A stretch of 64,000 nt of DNA from Blattabacterium cuenoti (GTDB taxonomy: Bacteria > Bacteroidota > Bacteroidia > Flavobacteriales > Blattabacteriaceae): positions 312,289 through 376,288 of the forward strand of contig NZ_CP059186.1 in NCBI RefSeq assembly GCF_014251335.1. Reading direction: 5' to 3'. The notes under the pieces were generated by a model. That model had not been told where the DNA came from. It was given only the letters and a program-made list of their open reading frames with translations, and did no database searches. Below are positions 19,653-29,500 of the stretch, piece after piece. Position 1 is the first letter of the stretch; every line of letters begins with the position of its first letter. The position numbers and the translations under genes are program-made.

Positions 19653-21476
19653 ATGAAAAGAAATGAAAAGAAAACTGTTAAAATCATTTTTGGATTTTTT
19701 TTATTAGGAAGTGGTATTTTTTTATTTTTAAGTTTTTTTTCTTTTCTTTATCATTGGAAAAATGATCAAAGTCAACTCGAAAAACTTTTCGATAAAGAAA
19801 TCATAGCAGAAAATTTACTTGGAAAAATAGGAGCGATCGTATCTCACTATTTTATTCACTGTGGAATAGGAATTAGTTCTTTTTTTATTCCTATATTATT
19901 TTTTTTCACAGGGTTAAAAATTATTCTTAATAAAAAACTATTAAATAATTTTTACAAATCAACAATATATAAATTGTTGTTCTTTAGCATATGGCTTCCC
20001 ATATTTTTTTATGTCATTGTTCCTAATCAAGGAATATTCAGTGGAATTTTTGGATTTGAAATAGGAAACTACTTAATTCATTTAATTGGAAAAGTAGGAT
20101 TATATATACTTATTTTTACGAGTATCATTTTTTATTTAATTATCATTTTTCGTATCAGGACTCTAACCATAAAAAATGTCATGAAAAAAAAAATACAAAA
20201 TATTAATAAAAAAATAGATGTAAAATTAAATTTTTTAAATACAAAAATTATCAATAAACCAGAAATGGATACTTCTTTCAGTCAAGATAAAAACATTCTT
20301 CATTCTATTCTTTATAAAAAAAAGGAAGACTTTTCATCTATTGATTTGAAAATCGATTTGGAATCGAATAAAAAAAAAATCACTCAAATCCTAAACTATT
20401 ATAATATAGAAATAAGTGAAATAAAAGCGAGTATAGGACCTACTATAACTTTGTATGAAATATATCCTAAAATTGGAACACGTATTTCTAAAATAAAAAA
20501 CTTAAAAAATGAGATTGCTTTAAATTTATCTGCTATATCCATAAGAATTATAGCTCCTATACCTGGAAAAGGATCCATTGGGATTGAGATCCCCAATTAT
20601 AAACGGTATACCGTTTATATGCAAGACATTTTATTTTCAGAAGAAAGTAACAAAAAAAGTCATAAAATGGAACTTCCCATTTCTTTAGGAAAAACTGTAT
20701 TTAATGAGATTTTTATTGTAGATTTAGCGAAAATGCCTCATTTACTTATAGCAGGATCAACAGGACAAGGAAAATCCGTAGGGTTAAATATAATGATTGT
20801 TTTTCTATTATATAAAAAAAATCCGAAAGATATCAAGTTTATTTTGATTGATCCAAAAAAAGTAGAATTATCAATATATAAAAAGATTTCAAAATCTTAT
20901 TTTGCGATACTTCCGAATTCTATAGAACCTATCATTACAGATTTACATGAAGTAAAAAATATATTAAATTCTTTATGTAAAGAAATGGATCAAAGATATG
21001 CTATTTTAGAAAAATATAAGGTTAGAAATATTAAGGAATATAATAATGTAAAATACAATAAACATCATTTGCCTTATATCATATTAATTATTGATGAATT
21101 TGCCGATTTAAATATGAATAACCAAAAACAAATAGAAACATATATAACCCGGTTAGCACAGCTTGCTCGTGCTGTAGGCATTCATTTGATTATAGCGACA
21201 CAACGTCCATCTGTAGATGTAATTACGGGATTAATTAAATCCAATTTTACTGCAAGAATTGCGTTTAAAGTAAGTTCTAAAATAGATTCTAGAACTATAT
21301 TAGATTGTACAGGTGCTGAACAATTAGTAGGAAAAGGGGATATGCTATTTTCAAATAGAAATGAATTGATACGATTACAATGTCCATTTATGGAATTATC
21401 AGATATTAAGAAAATTGTTGATTTTTATGAAAATAAAAAAAATGAGTACTTTTTTTTGCCAGAACCGGATATGTAA
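19653..21476 (+). CDS. ftsK: DNA translocase FtsK (without gamma domain)
   Basis: A 607-residue FtsK/SpoIIIE protein. Four N-terminal membrane helices lie within residues ~8-170, followed by a short linker and the alpha/beta motor: Walker A GSTGQGKS near residue 370, Walker B LIIDEFADL, and ATQRPSVDVITGLIKSNFTARIAF. The protein ends with DFYENKKNEYFFLPEPDM, right after the motor. The DNA-reading winged-helix gamma domain that normally follows is absent. The motor pumps chromosome dimers or termini through the division septum; loss of gamma implies loss of KOPS-guided direction and XerD activation. It precedes an LptF/G gene by 27 bases. Confidence 0.93.
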   Translation: MKRNEKKTVKIIFGFFLLGSGIFLFLSFFSFLYHWKNDQSQLEKLFDKEIIAENLLGKIGAIVSHYFIHCGIGISSFFIPILFFFTGLKIILNKKLLNNFYKSTIYKLLFFSIWLPIFFYVIVPNQGIFSGIFGFEIGNYLIHLIGKVGLYILIFTSIIFYLIIIFRIRTLTIKNVMKKKIQNINKKIDVKLNFLNTKIINKPEMDTSFSQDKNILHSILYKKKEDFSSIDLKIDLESNKKKITQILNYYNIEISEIKASIGPTITLYEIYPKIGTRISKIKNLKNEIALNLSAISIRIIAPIPGKGSIGIEIPNYKRYTVYMQDILFSEESNKKSHKMELPISLGKTVFNEIFIVDLAKMPHLLIAGSTGQGKSVGLNIMIVFLLYKKNPKDIKFILIDPKKVELSIYKKISKSYFAILPNSIEPIITDLHEVKNILNSLCKEMDQRYAILEKYKVRNIKEYNNVKYNKHHLPYIILIIDEFADLNMNNQKQIETYITRLAQLARAVGIHLIIATQRPSVDVITGLIKSNFTARIAFKVSSKIDSRTILDCTGAEQLVGKGDMLFSNRNELIRLQCPFMELSDIKKIVDFYENKKNEYFFLPEPDM

Positions 21477-21503
21477 ATAAGTAAGTTTTAATTAAAATTT
21501 ATC

Positions 21504-22658
21504 ATGATAATAAAAAAACTTGATTTATACATGATTCGTTTATTTATCGCTCCTTTTTTAATTATTTATTCTACAATATTTATTATTTTTATGATCCAAT
21601 TTTTTTGGAGTCAAATAGATGAACTAACAGATAAAAATATTAGTCTTTTTATAATATTAAAATTTATATTTTACTTTGGTATGTCTATTCTACCATTAGT
21701 AACTCCTATTGCTCTATTATTCACTTCTATTATAATGTTTGGTGATTTTTCAGAAAATCAAGAATTGATCGCTATAAAATCTTCTGGAATATCTCTTTTT
21801 CGTGTCATGATTCCTATTTTAGGGATAACCTTTGTTTTATCCATTGGATTGTATTTATTTTCAGATTTTGCTATTCCAAAAGTAAAAATGAAAGCTAAAA
21901 AATTAGGATATCAAATATCATTAACTCATCCATTTTTAAGATTAAAAGAAGGAATTTTCGTAAACCTTCTCCCAAATTTTTTCATAAAAGTTGATAGAAA
22001 ATCAATAAATAGTAATTATTTACATAATATATTTATTTTTTTTTATGATAAAAATTCACTTGTCAATACTATTCTTTCTCGAAAAGGAGTTTTAATTTCA
22101 AATAAAGAGGATGGATCTATCCAATTGAAACTAATCAATGGAGTTTTATATAGTGAAAATGAAACCAAAAAAGAACAATATTCTTATCAAATTGTAGAAT
22201 TTGATACTTTAATTCAAAATTTTAAAACTATTTCAGAATTAAAAATAAAAAACTTAGATGACTATGATTTTTATCAAACCCTAAATACAAAAAATCTTCT
22301 TAAAAAGATTAACTTTTTAAAAAAATATAAAAATACCAATACCTACGAAAATAAAATATACTTAGCCAAGCTGAAATTAGAATTGCAAAAAAAATTTACA
22401 TTTCCAGTAACATGCATTATAATGTTTCTTACTGGAGCACCATTAGGTGCTATTATTAGAAAAGGAGGAATAGGTTATCCTACTATGATAGCAATGATTA
22501 TATTCATCATTTATTATACTTTACTAACTATCACTCAAAATAAAGTAGAAAAAGCTGAAATATCTCCATGTATAGGAGCTTGGATCCCAAATTTTATTTT
22601 TTTTCCAGTAAGTATATGGATGACTTATAAAACTGTAATGGATGATTTTTATATATAA
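21504..22658 (+). CDS. LptF/LptG (YjgP/YjgQ) family LPS-export permease
   Basis: A 384-residue membrane protein. Three N-terminal helices (residues ~8-125) and three C-terminal helices (~295-380) flank a ~170-residue periplasmic beta-rich part, the LptF/G architecture. Segments KKLDLYMIRLFIAPFLIIYSTI, IALLFTSIIMFGDFSENQELIAIKSSGIS and TGAPLGAIIRKGGIGYP are typical. With LptB it extracts lipopolysaccharide from the inner membrane. Whether it is LptF or LptG cannot be decided. It is between ftsK and ribB with short gaps (27 and 16 bases), so it is probably co-transcribed. Confidence 0.88.
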   Translation: MIIKKLDLYMIRLFIAPFLIIYSTIFIIFMIQFFWSQIDELTDKNISLFIILKFIFYFGMSILPLVTPIALLFTSIIMFGDFSENQELIAIKSSGISLFRVMIPILGITFVLSIGLYLFSDFAIPKVKMKAKKLGYQISLTHPFLRLKEGIFVNLLPNFFIKVDRKSINSNYLHNIFIFFYDKNSLVNTILSRKGVLISNKEDGSIQLKLINGVLYSENETKKEQYSYQIVEFDTLIQNFKTISELKIKNLDDYDFYQTLNTKNLLKKINFLKKYKNTNTYENKIYLAKLKLELQKKFTFPVTCIIMFLTGAPLGAIIRKGGIGYPTMIAMIIFIIYYTLLTITQNKVEKAEISPCIGAWIPNFIFFPVSIWMTYKTVMDDFYI

Positions 22659-22674
22659 TTAAAATAAAATAGAT

Positions 22675-23316
22675 ATGCTTTTTGATTCAAATCAAAATTT
22701 TAATAGGATTGAAGAGGCCATACAGGATATACAAAATGGAAAAATTATTATTGTGGTTGATGATAAAAATCGTGAAAATGAAGGAGATTTCATAGTCGCT
22801 GCTGAAAAAATAACTCCTAAAATTGTAAATTTTTTCATTACTCATGGAAGAGGATTAGTTTGTGTTTCCTTAACAGAAGAAAAATGTGATCAATTAGAAC
22901 TTCAAATGATGGTAAAAAATAACACAGATCCTAGGAAGACGGCCTTCACCGTATCCGTAGATTTGCGAGGTTATGGGGTTAGCACTGGTATTTCTGTTTC
23001 AGATAGAGCCAAAACTATTTTCGCCCTAGTTAATGAAGTTAAACCAGGAGTATTTAACAAACCAGGACATATATTCCCTCTACGTGCAAAAAAAGGAGGT
23101 GTATTAGAAAGACCTGGACATACAGAAGCTGCTATTGACATAACTCAAATAGCAGGATGCACTCCTGGAGGCGTCTTGGTAGAAATACTAAACAAAAATG
23201 GATCTATGGCTCGTTTACCCCAATTGATTCAAATAGCTAAAAAATTTCATATGAAAATTATATCCATAGAAGATCTTATTAAATATAAGATAAAATGCGG
23301 TCTGGACGGGATTTGA
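22675..23316 (+). CDS. ribB: 3,4-dihydroxy-2-butanone-4-phosphate synthase
   Basis: A 213-residue protein with only the RibB domain: VDDKNRENEGDFIVAAE (metal/active-site acidic loop), HGRGLVCVSLT, FTVSVD, GHIFPLRAKKGGVLERPGHTEAA. It converts ribulose-5-phosphate to the four-carbon riboflavin precursor. No GTP cyclohydrolase II part is fused, though RibBA fusions are common in the phylum. The last codons KCGLDGI and the TGA stop are encoded by the antisense of the tRNA-Asp acceptor and T arm, so the gene overlaps that tRNA by 19 bases; its ancestral stop seems to have been lost. Confidence 0.94.
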   Translation: MLFDSNQNFNRIEEAIQDIQNGKIIIVVDDKNRENEGDFIVAAEKITPKIVNFFITHGRGLVCVSLTEEKCDQLELQMMVKNNTDPRKTAFTVSVDLRGYGVSTGISVSDRAKTIFALVNEVKPGVFNKPGHIFPLRAKKGGVLERPGHTEAAIDITQIAGCTPGGVLVEILNKNGSMARLPQLIQIAKKFHMKIISIEDLIKYKIKCGLDGI

Positions 23317-23371
23317 ACCCGCGACCCCATGCGTGACAGGCATGTATTCTAACCAACTGAACTACCAGACC
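23298..23371 (-). tRNA. tRNA-Asp (GTC anticodon)
   Basis: Acceptor GGTCTGG/CCAGACC, D arm AGTTCAGTTGGTTAGAAT, anticodon loop CTGTCAC with GTC, T arm CGGGTTCAAATCCCG. CCA is not encoded. The 3' part is overlapped on the opposite strand by the end of ribB. Confidence 0.95.
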
Positions 23372-23376
23372 AAAAA

Positions 23377-23700
23377 TTATGAAATAACTAAAGCATCTAA
23401 TTTTTTTCTTATATCTTCTTTAGAAAGAATCCCAATATGGATATCTTTTTTTTCTCCATTTTTAAAAAAAATCATAGTAGGAATACTACGTATCCCATGT
23501 TTATCAGAAGTTTTTGGATTGTTATCCACATTCAACTTAAAAATTGATACTTTTGTATGAAATTCAGAAAATACTTCTTCTAGTAAAACAGATAAAGCTC
23601 TACATGGAGCACACCATGGAGCCCAAAAATCTACTAGAACAGGTTTTTCTGATTCAGAAATCAACTTTTCAAAATTGTCATCGTTTATTTCTTGTAACAT
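23377..23700 (-). CDS. trxA: Thioredoxin
   Basis: A 107-residue single-domain thioredoxin: VLVDFWAPWCAPCRAL with the redox cysteines C30 and C33, GIRSIPTMIFFKNGE with the cis-proline. The dipeptide between the cysteines is AP rather than the usual GP (WCAPC in place of WCGPC), which in other thioredoxins occurs naturally and shifts redox potential modestly. It reduces cytosolic disulfides and could serve the NrdA ribonucleotide reductase. It lies five bases upstream of tRNA-Asp on the same strand and 59 bases downstream of argE. Confidence 0.95.
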   Translation of the reverse strand: MLQEINDDNFEKLISESEKPVLVDFWAPWCAPCRALSVLLEEVFSEFHTKVSIFKLNVDNNPKTSDKHGIRSIPTMIFFKNGEKKDIHIGILSKEDIRKKLDALVIS

Positions 23701-23759
23701 ACTTTTTCCATTTTTTTATAAAAAATATAACAAACAAATTTACCTTTTTTGTTTCAAAT

Positions 23760-24839
23760 TCAAAAGTTAAAATCTTTCAACAAACAGATATAAATATCTA
23801 TTCCTTCCATGATTTCTGAAATAAAAACATATTCATTAGGCGTATGAGAACGTACACTATCTCCTACTCCAATTTTAATAGTAGAAAAAGGCATTATGCT
23901 TTGATCTGAAAGAGTAGGAGATCCATAAATCTTTCTTCCTACCAATTTAGCTCTTAAAACAATAGGATGCATAGGATTTATAAAAGATGAATTTAAATGA
24001 GAAGAACGTGGATTCATTTTAGAATGAATTTTTTTTCGTATCATTTCAATCAATTCCTCATTTTTATATAATTCATTAGTTCTGATATCTATGACAAAAG
24101 AACAAATATCAGGAATGACATTATGTTGTATTCCTCCTTGTATTTGAGTTACATTTAAAGTAGTAGAACCTAGTAAATCCGATTTTCTATAAAAATAAAA
24201 GTTTCTCAAGCGTTCTATATCTCTTGTGGCTATATAAATAGCGTTGATTCCTGTATTTCTCGCAGAGTGTCCTGTTTTTCCTTCAGCTATACAATCTAAT
24301 ACTATTAGTCCTTTTTCAGCAATAGCTACTTGCATTTGTGTTGGTTCTCCCACAATTCCTAAGTCTATAGATCCCAATTCATGTAAAATTGATCTTACAC
24401 CTGAAGAGCCAGATATTTCTTCTTCTGCAGTAATAGAAAGTATTAATTTATAAGGTAATTCCGATAATTTACTTAAATATATAAAAGTAGATATCAATGA
24501 AACGACAGAAGCTCCAGCATCATTACTACCTAATCCAATTAGTTTATCTTCTTGTTTGATCGCCGTAAAAGGATCTGTTATCCAATTACTTCCTGGTTTT
24601 ACCGTATCATGATGAGAATTTAATAATATAGTTTGTATATTTTCTTGTTTAGGATAATTATTGTTTTCAGTCCATATATTGTTAAATTTTCTTTTTACAT
24701 GAAATCCATACTGATGAAGATAATCCTCTATTAGGAAAGAAACCTTATTTTCTTGTTCAGATATAGAAGGCGTATTGATGATCTGTATCAGAAGTTGTAT
24801 CGCTTCTTCTTTTAAAACTTGTAAATCGACTACAGACAT
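23760..24839 (-). CDS. argE: M20-family N-acyl-ornithine/citrulline deacylase
   Basis: A 359-residue zinc peptidase-like hydrolase. Metal/active-site landmarks in order: LLNSHHDTVKP, GLGSNDAGASVVSL, ITAEEEISGSSG (Glu pair), VGEPTQMQVAIAEKG and the late GDSVRSHTPNEYVFISE histidine. As last gene of the arginine cluster, it most likely removes the acyl group at the end of the N-acylated branch. Because argF here is the acyl-ornithine type, the true substrate may be N-acetyl- (or N-succinyl-) citrulline rather than acetylornithine. It overlaps argB by ten bases. Confidence 0.88.
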   Translation of the reverse strand: MSVVDLQVLKEEAIQLLIQIINTPSISEQENKVSFLIEDYLHQYGFHVKRKFNNIWTENNNYPKQENIQTILLNSHHDTVKPGSNWITDPFTAIKQEDKLIGLGSNDAGASVVSLISTFIYLSKLSELPYKLILSITAEEEISGSSGVRSILHELGSIDLGIVGEPTQMQVAIAEKGLIVLDCIAEGKTGHSARNTGINAIYIATRDIERLRNFYFYRKSDLLGSTTLNVTQIQGGIQHNVIPDICSFVIDIRTNELYKNEELIEMIRKKIHSKMNPRSSHLNSSFINPMHPIVLRAKLVGRKIYGSPTLSDQSIMPFSTIKIGVGDSVRSHTPNEYVFISEIMEGIDIYICLLKDFNF

Positions 24840-25621
24840 AGCATAGTCTTATTAACATCATTTAAATGGTTAGGGTGTCCTATACTTACCTTAGATACTC
24901 CATTTTTTAATGCAAAAAAAGCATTTTCCAATTTAGGAATCATACCATTTGTTATGGTATGATTTTGTTTCATTTTTTGAAATAAATGAAAATTTATTTT
25001 TTTTAAATAAGACTCCGAATCTTGCAGATCTCGTAAAACCCCTTTTTTTTCAAAACAAAAATGTAACTCTACTTCAACTTCACAATCTTTTTCCTTGTCC
25101 TTAGATAAGGACATAGCAAGATAAGCAGCTATTGTATCTGCATTTGTATTGAGTAAATTTCCGATTCCATTATGTGTAATAGAACATAATACAGGAATGA
25201 TATTATTTTTTAATAAAAATTTTATTAAATGTGTATTAATACTTTTTACATTAATATCTCCCACATATCCATAATCAATATTTGTCATTTTACGTAAATA
25301 TGATTTAATACAATTTCCATCTGCTCCACACAAACCTAATGCATTACAATGATAAGATTGTAATCTCGCCACAATATTTTTATTAATTATTCCTGCATAA
25401 GTCATAACAACTATATCCAAAGTTTCTTTATTTGTTATTCTTCTACCCTGTACCATTTTTGGGAAAATCCCCATTTTCTTTGAAAGAAAATCTGCTTTTC
25501 TTCCTCCTCCATGAATCAATATTTTATATCCTTTTAGTTGACAAAAAGCTTCCAAAGAATCATGAAGAGACTTACAATCATTAATTAAATGACCTCCAAT
25601 TTTTACTATATGGATTTTCAT
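24830..25621 (-). CDS. argB: N-acetylglutamate kinase
   Basis: A 263-residue amino-acid kinase: VKIGGHLINDCKSLHDSLE start, ILIHGGGRKADFLSKKMGI nucleotide/substrate loop, GLCGADGNCIKS, and the IGNLLNTNADTIAAYLA segment. It phosphorylates the gamma-carboxyl of N-acyl-glutamate, the second step of arginine synthesis. The C-terminal ~15 residues (KVSIGHPNHLNDVNKTMLCL) run past the usual end and overlap argE by ten bases. It overlaps the upstream argF by four bases (ATGA). Confidence 0.94.
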   Translation of the reverse strand: MKIHIVKIGGHLINDCKSLHDSLEAFCQLKGYKILIHGGGRKADFLSKKMGIFPKMVQGRRITNKETLDIVVMTYAGIINKNIVARLQSYHCNALGLCGADGNCIKSYLRKMTNIDYGYVGDINVKSINTHLIKFLLKNNIIPVLCSITHNGIGNLLNTNADTIAAYLAMSLSKDKEKDCEVEVELHFCFEKKGVLRDLQDSESYLKKINFHLFQKMKQNHTITNGMIPKLENAFFALKNGVSKVSIGHPNHLNDVNKTMLCL

Positions 25622-26574
25622 GATAAAGATTGTAACATTTTTAAAAAAATTATTTGCGAAGCGTAAATTCTGTTTTTTGCTTGTTCTAATACAATGGAAT
25701 ATTTGCTATCTAAAACCGCATCTTCCACTACTACATTTCTCCTTACAGGCAAACAATGCATAAATTTAGCTTGATTGGTTAGTTTCATTTTATTTTCAGT
25801 AATCATCCAATCTGAATTTTGACAAAGAATTTTTCCATAATCTAAGTAACTACTCCAATTTTTAGCATAAATAAAATCTGCATTTATAAATGCTTCATTT
25901 TGATTATGTGTCGTATAAATTCCATTAGAAAATTTTTTATGTAAATTATATTTTTCTGGACACGTAATGATAAAATTTATATGTTCTATTTTGGATATCC
26001 ATTGAGAAAAAGAATTTGCGACGGAATGAGGCAATGATTTTACATGAGGAGCCCAACTTAATACAACTTTACATCTATTTTTGAAAATAGATGTAAATTC
26101 TGCAATAGTCATAACATCAGCTAAAGATTGTAAAGGATGCAAAGTTGCACTTTCCATGTTAATTACTGGAACTCTGGAATAATTTAATATTTTATTAAAA
26201 ATAATTTCTTTATAATCATAATCTGGATCTACCAGGTTCGGGAAAGTTCTTACTGCAAGAATATCACAATACATACTCATCACAGAAATTGCTTCTTTAA
26301 GATGTTCTTGTGTAAGATTCATGACATTTCCATCATTCATTTCAATCGTCCAAGAATCCTTCTGAACATCTAATATCCAAGTATTACATCCTAAGTTAAA
26401 AGCCGCTTTTTGACAACTAATTCTTGTACGTAAACTAGGATTAAAAAAAACTAATCCAATTGTTTTATTCTTTCCAATATGTTGAAAATCATATGGATGT
26501 TTTTTCAAAAGAAGAGCATCTTTAATGAGATCATGTACATTAATAACATCTTCTACACTAAAAAATTTTTTCAT
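25618..26574 (-). CDS. argF: N-acyl-L-ornithine carbamoyltransferase (AOTC/SOTC type)
   Basis: A 318-residue carbamoyltransferase. The phosphate loop reads FFNPSLRTR (residues 43-51) instead of the S-T-R-T-R of ordinary OTCases, and MHCLPVRRN is present; both are signatures of the N-acetyl/N-succinyl-ornithine enzymes described in Xanthomonas and Bacteroides. The 80's loop is NLTQEHLKEA: the residue that separates the two types (Glu92 in the acetyl enzyme, Pro90 in the succinyl enzyme, from memory) aligns with Q89, so the acyl group is undecided, nearer the acetyl type. It would produce N-acyl-citrulline using carbamoyl phosphate from CarAB. It lies 14 bases after carB and overlaps argB. Confidence 0.9.
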   Translation of the reverse strand: MKKFFSVEDVINVHDLIKDALLLKKHPYDFQHIGKNKTIGLVFFNPSLRTRISCQKAAFNLGCNTWILDVQKDSWTIEMNDGNVMNLTQEHLKEAISVMSMYCDILAVRTFPNLVDPDYDYKEIIFNKILNYSRVPVINMESATLHPLQSLADVMTIAEFTSIFKNRCKVVLSWAPHVKSLPHSVANSFSQWISKIEHINFIITCPEKYNLHKKFSNGIYTTHNQNEAFINADFIYAKNWSSYLDYGKILCQNSDWMITENKMKLTNQAKFMHCLPVRRNVVVEDAVLDSKYSIVLEQAKNRIYASQIIFLKMLQSLS

Positions 26575-26588
26575 AAATTTATTTATAT

Positions 26589-29500
26589 TCAGTATTCATC
26601 CCAAGCTTTTATAAATAATTGATCTGTAGATAAATTACAAAATGCTTGTATAAAAGCTTTTGCTAAACGCGCATTAGTGAGTAAAGGAATATTAAAATCT
26701 ACAGCATAACGTCTAATAGTATAATCATTATTTAACTCTGATTTACTTAGATTTTTTGGAATATTAATAATAAGATCCAATTTTTTATTTTTTATTAACT
26801 CAAGAACATTTGAATATTTCTTGACATTAGGCCAATAAACTTTTATTGAAGGAATTCCATTATGGGATAAAAAACTATTGGTACCTTCTGTCGCAAACAA
26901 TATATATCCTTTTTTATGCAAAAGTTTTACAACTTCTAAAAGATCTAATTTAGATTCAATAGGACCTCCAGATATCAATATATTTTTTTTGGGAACAGTA
27001 TAACCTACAGAAAGCATAGATTTTAAAAGTGCTTCATCAAAAGTATTTCCTAAACATCCTACTTCTCCTGTCGAAGCCATATCTACACCTAAAATAGGAT
27101 CTGCATCTTGCAAACGGGTAAAAGAAAATTGAGAAGCTTTTACCCCCAAAAAATTTGTAATAAAAAAATTAGGTTCTATTTTATTTTTCTTCTTTCCAAG
27201 AATAACTTGAGTAGCTAATTCAATCATATTAAAACGAGATACTTTTGATACAAAAGGAAAACTTCTGGAAGCTCTCAAATTACATTCAATTACTTTTACT
27301 TCATTGTCTTTAGATAAAAATTGAATATTGAAAGGACCAGATATATTAAAATATTTGGATATTTTTTCAGATATGCGAATAATTTCTTTTAATGTAGATA
27401 AATATAGATTATGTGGAGGATATACTAATGTTGCATCTCCTGAATGTACTCCTGCAAATTCTACATGTTCTGATATAGCATAATACAAAATTTCTCCATT
27501 TTGAGAAACAGCATCTAATTCAATTTCCTTAGCATTTTTAATGAATTCTGTAATAACTAATGGATATTCAGAAGATATAGATTCTTTATCACGAAGATAA
27601 TGCTGCAGTTCCTCTTGATTAGAAATAACATTCATATTTGCTCCTGAAAGAACATAAGAAGGTCTAACCAATATAGGAAAATCTACTTCTTTTATAAATT
27701 GATGAATCGCATTAAAATCTGATAATTCTTTCCATCTAGGTTGTCTAATCTTTAAATGATCCATAGCATTAGAAAACTTATATCTATTTTCTACTTTATC
27801 TATGGATACAGGAGAAGTTCCTAAAATTTTTACCTTTTTTTCATAAAGTTTTAAAACTAAATTATTAGGAATTTGTCCTCCCATGGATACAATTGTCCCT
27901 TTGGGGTTTTCTAGTTCAATAATATCTAATACACGTTCTAAAGTCAACTCTTCAAAATATAATCTATCACATACATCAAAATCAGTACTGACAGTTTCAG
28001 GATTATAATTTATCATTATGGATCTGTAAGATTCTTTATGAATCGTATTTAATGCATTGACACAACACCAATCGAATTCAACACTACTTCCAATCCTATA
28101 AACACCAGATCCTAATGTAATGACAGACTTTTTATCTTCCTCGTAAATAATATCATGTTGAATAGCATGATATGTTAAATACAAATAATTCGTATGGGCA
28201 GGATATTCAGAAGCTAAAGTATCAATTTGTCTTACATATGGAACTATATTTTTTACTTTTCTATATTCTCTTATTTCTTTCTCTAAATTAAAAATATTGT
28301 AATCTCCATTTTTTTTAAAAAAAAGACTAGCTATTTGTATATCAGAGAATCCTTCTTTTTTGGCTTTTCGTAACAATTCTTCCGGAAGATCTATCAAATT
28401 ATCAAAACGATCTATCTTTTTTTTTGTTTGAAAAATATTATCAAGTTGGTATAAAAACCATGGATCTATCTTTGTCAAATGATGGATTTCTTTTATGGAA
28501 AGACCTTCTTCTAAAGCCTCTTCTAAAAAGAAAATTCTTTGGTCTGTCGGTTTTTTTAGATATTCTTTTAGTAATCGAACTGATTTTAATTTTTTTCTAT
28601 GCATTACATTAATGAATCCTTGCATTCCTATATCTAACATACGAATTCCTTTTTGTAAGGCTTCTTCAAAAGAACCCCCAATAGCCATAACTTCTCCTAC
28701 ACTTTTCATACTACTTCCAATTCTATTAGAAACACCATAAAATTTTCCTAGATCCCATCTAGGAATTTTACATACTACATAATCCAATGCAGGTTCAAAA
28801 AAAGCAGAAGTATTTTTAGTTATAGAATTTTTTAATTCGTGCAATCCGTATCCTAAAGATAATTTAGCCGCAACAAAAGCTAAAGGATAACCTGTCGCTT
28901 TAGAAGCAAGAGCACTAGACCGAGAAAGACGTGCATTAACTTCAATAACACGATAATCTTCTGAACTAGGATTTAACGCAAACTGAACGTTACATTCTCC
29001 TACTATATGAAAATCTCTAGCTATATATATCGCTAACTTTCTTAAACTATAATATTCAGAATTTGTTAAGGTTTGCGACGGAGCTACAACAATGCTTTCT
29101 CCTGTGTGAATGCCTATAGGATCAAAGTTTTCCATATTGCATACAGAAATACAATTATCATATTGGTCTCTAACAATTTCATATTCAATTTCTTTCCATC
29201 CTTCTAAATATTCTTCTACAACAATTTGAGAAGAGTAAGAAAAAGCCTTATTTACTATCTTTTTTAAATCATTAACATTTTTAGCAAAACCACTTCCTAA
29301 ACCTCCAAGGGTATAAGCTGATCTAATAATAATAGGAAATCCTATTTCTAAAGAATAGGAAATAGCATCATCCATAGAATGAACTACAAAACTTTTTGCC
29401 GTTTTTATGTTAATCTCAGTTAACCTATTTCTAAATAAGTTTCTATCTTCACTGTGAATAATAGATTCAATAGAAGTTCCTAAAACTTGAATTTTATATT

